Source: Escallonia rubra (taxonomy: Eukaryota > Streptophyta > Magnoliopsida > Escalloniales > Escalloniaceae). From it: 64,000 nucleotides of DNA. This document shows positions 58,325 to 64,000 of the stretch, in pieces. The position numbers and the translations under genes were made by a program. Under the pieces are notes generated by a model. The model made no database searches. It was given only the letters and a program-made list of their open reading frames with translations, and was not told where the DNA came from. The stretch is from the NCBI GenBank assembly GCA_033065855.1, contig JAVXUO010003202.1, positions 25,577-89,576 on the forward strand. The letters run 5' to 3'. The first letter of the stretch is position 1, and the number at the start of each line of letters is the position of its first letter.

Positions 58325-59490
58325 GTTTCCCCCAACTTTTTTATCAAATAGAATTTCCACATTTTTAGCTTAAAATGCACATCTTTCCATCATATGGTAG
58401 GTCCTACTAAGGTAAGAGGTAATTTTCAACTTGAACCTTTACCACGTATCATTTATAGTTAAATGCTTGAACTAGAAAGGCTTACTGACTAACATTAGAT
58501 ACTATATGTATAACCTACTAACCAAAATTTTCAATGACCTTGTGCTACATATCACAATTTTTATTAGTGTCTTAGAAACAGGCTTTAAATCATCGCGGCC
58601 CCACTTCCTACACTTATATAGGTAGATCTAGTAAGGTGCACTTGTATAACTTACACCCTCCTTTAACGATAAATTTTTAAAGTAACATTTTTTACACTCA
58701 TCTTGTTTTTTGTACAAGTATGCACTGCCTTAAGAGGACCTGAAGATTAAAGCCTTCAATCTTTTAGTGCAACCACGATTATAAATACAAAGTGGGTATA
58801 ATCAACCAAGAAGACTAGAAATTACTCTAATGTCTAGTTGGTTTCAACTTGCATGTTACATCTCATTTCAAAAGCTTAAGACCCGTCTCCTTGGAAGTCT
58901 TTCATATAACGTCCTTGCTTAGGCCTTCTATAAAGAAATCTGCCAAAATTTGCTTCAAACTTCACATAACTAATAGTAGCAACTCATATTCTAAGTTATT
59001 CTCTAACATTGCTATGTCTTATTATCATCGAGCCCAGAATTAACATGCATTGGCCTAGGCCATAGATACACTCTATAGTAGAATGAAGAATTACATTTTG
59101 TTTTTAGTGACCCTAAGAAATGGCACTTCCACCCAATTTGAACTTTGTTTCATGAGAGTCTGTAATGTAGTTTACATATGTGTACCCTTCTAATATGACA
59201 TCAACTTGTTGTAGGTTAATACAAAATTCATTGTACTCTTAAGGTACTTTAAGTATCCTAATTCCGCATCCAAGGAATTGCTCTGTGTTTTGAGTGAATC
59301 TACTCAAAACATCAATGGGAAAATCACATCTGGTTGGATATAATGCATAAGATGCATCAAACTACCAATAACGCTATTTTATTCTAGTTGTGAAACACAT
59401 TTTCCTTCAGTTGTCTTTAACTTGATAGAAGGGCCATATGTGGTACTGACTGGGGTACAATCCTTGTGTTTAAACTTATTTAATTTTCTC
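58325..59490 (-). pseudogene. Copia (Tork-like) pol 3' end, decayed
   Basis: From 59480 leftward the minus strand reads PVSTTYGPSIKLKTTEGK, VSQLE with VIGSLMHLM, LGYLKYLKSTMNFVLTYNK, and later SLKQILADFFIEGLSKDVI with SKETGLKLL. These match the end of Copia reverse transcriptase and RNase H and the usual (I/L)AD..TKGL tail. Stops and deletions are frequent. The stretch from about 58330 to 58800 is the untranslated region before the LTR. Confidence 0.7.
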
Positions 59491-59963
59491 AATATTATGA
59501 AACTGTGATAAAGTATAAAATATAAGGATCTAACAGTTTTCTTTCAAAAAATTACATTTGCTTCCTCCATATCTAGAAGCGTAGTAAGGAATTATTCTTA
59601 AGGTTGACACCTACTAAGGAAGAAACATAAACTAAAAATTTGGGTACTCTGAATAACATTAATGGAGTTCAAAATCAAATCAATATCAAAGCAAAGCATG
59701 TGTATAGCAAAGCCAAGCTTCTAAATATCTCATCGCTAATGCTTCAAAATGCAAAGGAGAAAAACCAACAATCTCCGAACACATTTAAAGGAATAAAAGA
59801 TCAACTTTCACGGTGGCTTACAAAAAGTAAAAGTCTATTTTGATGAAGAAATTCAAAGTACCTTTCATTTTAAAATTAGCTGATTTACTAATTAATGGAA
59901 TGACAAATTCAGCATTTGGGCGATCTAGTAAAAGCGCGTATTTTGTATGTGGATTTACATTAG
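59491..59963. other. Intergenic, AT-rich
   Basis: It may include more of the Copia remnant, too degraded to read. The last bases contain the left target duplication of the next element. Confidence 0.35.
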
Positions 59964-59972
59964 AAGAATTAA

Positions 59973-61265
59973 GGGCTAATTACACATATGTCCCTGAGGT
60001 TAGGGGGTAATTACACTCAAGGACACAAAGTTTCAAAATGTAACATTTCATGACAAAAAATGTTTCAAATGTATCACCCGTGTCCATCCGTTAGGGTTCC
60101 ATCCAAAAAATATATTGTTCATCATTTTGTATTTTAAAAATGACAATACTGCCCTTGTACAATACATCTTGAATAATTTTTATAAATTTTAAATTAGGAT
60201 AACAAATCTTAATTCTTTAAGATTTTGAAACTCTAATTTGAAAATTAAGATTTTTAAATTAGAGTTTACAAACACTAATTCTCAAATTAATCCCTAATTT
60301 ATGATCTTACATTCAGTTGCATGTCCATAAAATTCAACAATTTTCACCTTCCTGAGGTACTGATTGTAACATTTATAAAATCTAACAATTTACAAAAGTA
60401 ATTTTTTGCTGAATCGGTCGTCGGAAACACAGGCCATTTCGTTTACAGCACAACAGGTCCAGTTAAGAAGACGGCCGGAGGACGACCATCGTCGTCGACC
60501 AGATCTAACCCATGGTAAACCAGGCCATGGTTAAGACCAACCTCCGACGTTGTGGCGTTGCGCGGGGTTGGTTGAGGCCACGATTAAGATCTAACCCGTC
60601 GACCAGATCCACCGGTCGCCGGAGGACGACCATCGTCGCCGACCACATCGGAAAAAATGGTTCTAGAACGACACAAGTAGATCTGGAATTTTACAACCAC
60701 CACGACTTCGGGTTTCATCATGTTTGACCACCACGGTTAAGACCAACCTCCGACGCTGCGGCGTTGTGATGAGGTTGGTTAAGGGAGGGGGTTGGGCGAG
60801 GAAGGGGGCTGCTGGCGGCGTGGTCTAACAGAGGTGGCTGCCGAATGGGTGGGCGAAGTGAAGTCTTGGTGGCCAGGAAGGGGGAGGCAGATGGGGTGCG
60901 GCGCCGGGGAAGGGGAGGAAGAAGGGGCTGGTGGGTGACGGGGAATGGGGAGGCAGGTGGGGTGCGGCGCCGGGGAAGGGGATGAAGAATGGGTGGGTGG
61001 GTGACGGGGAAGGGGGATGCAGATGAGGGGGGGGGGGGGGGGGGTTTAAGAGTAAAGTAAAGATGAAATAAAGTCTTTTTTTTTAATGAAGTAATGGCAT
61101 TAAAATAAAATAAGGTTCTAACTCAGGGGCAATACAGTCTTTTCATTAAAACCGTTAAGATTTTTAGGGTTCCGTTTGTCGATGGACATAAGTGTTACAT
61201 TTTGAAACTTTGTGTCCTTGAGTGTAATTACCCACAAATCTCAGGGACATAGGTGTAATTAGCCC
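59973..61265. mobile_element. MULE-type non-autonomous element, perfect 9-bp duplication
   Basis: Inverted ends of about 100 bp start gggctaattacacatatgtc (left) and gggctaattacacctatgtc (complement of right). The duplication AAGAATTAA flanks it (59964-59972 and 61266-61274). The interior is GC-rich from 60400 to 61045, with repeated phrases (accagatctaaccc, gaccaacctccgacg, tggggtgcggcgccgggg) and 18 consecutive G at 61027-61044. No protein was recognised. Confidence 0.85.
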
Positions 61266-61274
61266 AAGAATTAA

Positions 61275-62639
61275 ACTCAGATAATTTGATTGTACATGGA
61301 CACAAACTAATGAGACAGAGTCTCCTTCTTTTAAGGAAGAAGTTAGCTAAAACTATGAACACGAAAAAGAAGCACTTCCTTATAAAATGCAGCTACATTG
61401 GTGGAAGAGATTTGAAAGGGGGGGAAAAAATTGTCTGGACTACTTACCTTACCTTTGATTTTCTTTTTCTCCTTTTTGTGGCTTTGAACTTGAAGCTTCT
61501 GCCATGTCGTTTGGCTGTTTCTGTTGCCGATATTTGTTGTGTTTTTGTTTCACAAAGCATTTATGTTTCTACAATTCCTTGGCCCCTTCACATGTAATCA
61601 ATACTTTTTTTTTCTCTTTTTAAATTATCATTTTTAGTTTCCAATATTTCTCTATAGTACCCAATTTTGTGATTATTGTTTGAATTAATGTCACATTTTT
61701 GTTAGTAATAAATTTTGTTTCTTTGGGATTTTTTTTTCTTTTTTAGAAATTTAAGCGTCTGCTAGCAATAGTAACAACAACGTTGAAGTGGATAGAGCTA
61801 CTTGATTTTAAAACTATCAGTTTTATGTCGGTGAGTGTCTCTCATTGCAGTTTACGTTGCTGAGATTTTTCTTGAATTAATATCACGTTTTCTTTTACTA
61901 ATTAATAATTCTCATTTCTTTGGAGCTTTTTTTTTCCCCAGAAATTTATGCGTTCTCTAACAACAATTTAAAGATTGGCAGCAACATTGATAATGTGTTT
62001 TGACTATGTGCCCGAAAAATCTGCCAAAGCATTAAATGAAACACCGATAGAGCAACTGGTTACCCCATTAGTGAAAACACTGAAAAACACTGAAAAACAC
62101 TATATCAATGTAAATTGAAAACACTATATCGCTTCTTTTGCATGTCAAGCGAGAATTGATGTACATTAAGACTGGATTGACGATAGTATGCTATCATGTG
62201 ATGATTGTCCATTACCACCACTCTTTTGGTTTAAATGGTTGTCGTTAAATTATAGTGGTTGGGTATTGTTTGTATGTTACTAGTTTGGATGTTTGTCTAT
62301 TTTTGCAAAATTATGGCATGTCATGATTAAAACAAACATTTCCTGTAATATGCCCATGAGCTTTTTATATGCAATTCTCGATCTTATAAAATAAAAATAA
62401 AAAAGGTAGGCAGCAATATTGATAGTGTTTTTACTAATGGACACCGTTAGTGTTTGCACTAACTAATGGACACCATTTGCTCTATCAAAAAGTTGCAAGG
62501 AAGTGGCCAGCCGAAGTGTCGGTGAAATGACCGCCTCCATCGTCAGGATGTCCAAAGTCAATCTCGAAGCAACGCTGTTTAAAGAAAATGGGTCCATAGG
62601 AGCAGGTTTATGGTTTGGGATGAAACGGCTCTATTTTAA
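61275..62639. other. Intergenic; weak tandem duplication
   Basis: A ~185-bp unit containing ttgaattaat(g/a)tcac...agaaattta(a/t)gcgt occurs twice (about 61680-61780 and 61870-61970). A small repeat of ctgaaaaacac lies at 62080-62100. No gene recognised. Confidence 0.35.
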
Positions 62640-63023
62640 AACCGCCCCGTAATTTTAGCGACAGACTTGTCCCGTCGCTAAAAGTCTATTTTTCATAAAC
62701 TTTTCGCGACGGATTTTTCTGTCGCTGAAAGCTCCCTTTGGGAGTTTTACGACAGATTTTTTAGCGACGAACATGTTACATTTTTTAAATTTTTAAAAAA
62801 TATTTAAAAAAAATGTGGCCGAAAATAAAAAATATTTTAAAACTTTTTTGCGACGGAACGGCCGTCGCTAAAACACCCTCGGTAAAAATTCGTCGGGAAA
62901 GGTTTTTAGCGACGGGGTTCCCCGTGGTAAAAACTTTTACCGACAGATATCAAAGTGACTTTTAGAGACGGACTTTTAGCGACAGATTGTTCTCCATGGC
63001 TAAAGATCTTTTTTCTTGTAATG
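62640..63023. mobile_element. Isolated CACTA element end
   Basis: Subterminal repeats (tttagcgac, ccgtcgctaaaa, gcgacggaacggccgtcgct) run from 62655 to 63000. They are followed by the terminus ctttttt­cttgtaatg, the inverse of CACTACAAGAAAA with one change (CATTACAAG). It is not paired with either CACTA end at 31.4 or 32.1 kb on target-duplication evidence. Confidence 0.65.
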
Positions 63024-64000
63024 TTTATACTGGCATGTCCAAAAGAATTCATGGAGTATTTGAGTCTGAACATGCAGAACCACTGACAGTGCTTGAAGCA
63101 GTGAACTGAAGTTCACATCCGAAATAGTTTTTTTTGGCATGTGCTGAGTCAGTGCAAATAGAGCGTTATGCATACAACACTGTTGAAGTACTAAGCATGC
63201 ATGAGGGGAATCCGTGTCCTGTTGGGACGATCATCGTTGATTTTCAGCAACGCTCACTGCAGTTGCAAACCAGTGCTTTGTTATTAGTTCGACGGAGAGG
63301 GAATTGTGTGGAGAAGAGTTGGCCAAAAATGCCAGATATGGGAAGATGAGCATCAATTTTTATTGTCATTCATCCTGCGAGATGTAGATGCCATTTGACC
63401 AATTAATCATTTATTTCCTCAAAGATTTCTAAATTAATCTACCAAAACACTTTATCAATGTTGCTGCTGTGTTTTCAGTGACGGTGTCAATTATTAACGG
63501 GTTAACTAATAATAAAGTGTTTTGACTATGTGCTCAAAAATTCTTTTCAGTTTGCAAAATATCTTATCGTTTTTGCCATGTTAACATTTTGATGTAAATA
63601 CTCCTGCTTTTCATTTGTTTAGTGAAAAATGTTTAGTTTTACTTTTTCGTTTTTTTTATTTTTCGTGGTATTTACTTCATCTTGTAGGGGTAATTTTTTA
63701 CTTGTTGTAATTACATCATAAAAGGTCGCTATAGATATTTAGCGACAACATTACTGTTTAAAGGCACCATAATATTATGTGACATTTTTTTTCTAGCACC
63801 ATTTGAGTTATTATTCATGATTCATCCATTTATTATGGTGTAATTATTCTCAAGTTGATTTTAATATGGAATTATATCATTTTTAAAAACTCATTTTGAG
63901 TGTAGTGAATTGTTTTCGTAGTGCTCACAGTTCACACTTTATTCTAAAAAAAACTCTAATCCTACCAAACATGAGATGTATAGAAACAATCTCTTTCTAT
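63024..64000. other. AT-rich right flank
   Basis: No gene recognised. A 71-codon open frame at 63134-63349 has no motif I know. Short similarity to 61990-62020 (gtgttttgactatgtgc) appears near 63517. Confidence 0.35.

Noticed and set aside
31428..63023. One giant CACTA element from 31428 to 63023
   Set aside because: The terminal and subterminal motifs agree, but the flanking three bases do not match (ttc or tgg versus ttt). Many unrelated loci lie between. Separate elements are simpler.
1..64000. tRNA, rRNA, CRISPR arrays or bacterial operons
   Set aside because: None seen. Repeats lack the regular short spacing of CRISPR, and the gene content is entirely plant and transposon-like.

Overview
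This window looks like nuclear DNA of a flowering plant, most likely a eudicot. It is AT-rich and intron-bearing. It holds degenerate copies of nearly every plant transposable-element class, and its few host-like sequences are plant families: SABATH methyltransferase, the AS1/PHAN MYB, and ALE2-like and SOBIR1-like receptor kinases. The species cannot be fixed from the sequence. There are no prokaryotic operons, and I saw no rRNA, tRNA or CRISPR.

Layout. 0.5-5.1 kb: remnants of two Mutator-like (MULE) transposase genes and a LINE endonuclease fragment. 5.8-8.5 kb: a possible terminal exon, a ~66-bp minisatellite and a MITE. 8.7-11.45 kb: a short non-autonomous Copia-type LTR element whose 3' LTR is split by a long-TIR element carrying a piece of the AS1 MYB gene. 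12.0-12.5 kb: a broken SOBIR1-like kinase. 13.26-26.57 kb: two direct copies of one segment (promoter-like module, degenerate Copia pol, LTR). The left copy was later hit by a Harbinger-like element full of GGT/GGC triplets and by a ~6 kb LINE; the right copy keeps both empty sites.

27.3-45.9 kb: a SABATH methyltransferase cluster. Copy A (27.27-29.83 kb, minus strand, three exons, 357 codons) looks intact. Copy B (38.3-40.4 kb) is cut in exon 2 at its junction with a CACTA element whose multi-exon TNPD transposase is open throughout. Copy C (45.7-45.9 kb) is an exon-3 fragment hit by a hAT element. Between B and C lie a small hAT-like element carrying a captured ALE2-like kinase fragment with its intron, and a gene remnant combining an RNase H1 N-terminal-like domain with a GRF zinc finger.

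45.93-50.54 kb: a hAT element with a perfect 8-bp target-site duplication, containing a MULE with a perfect 9-bp duplication. 50.6-51.8 kb: about 19 copies of a ~60-bp repeat whose core is CCAAT-N10-ATTGG, followed by a probable Ty3-type 3' LTR. 53-57 kb: a MULE end with a small GRF zinc-finger gene, then a decayed LINE. 57.35-57.66 kb: a complete 311-bp TRIM. 58.3-59.5 kb: a Copia remnant. 59.97-61.27 kb: another MULE with a perfect 9-bp duplication. 62.64-63.02 kb: an isolated CACTA end.

The only convincing host gene is SABATH copy A. Most of the biology on view is transposon nesting, gene-fragment capture by three different elements, and local duplication. Exon boundaries come from reading GT/AG sites by eye. 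Family names rest on motif recognition, not on a search.
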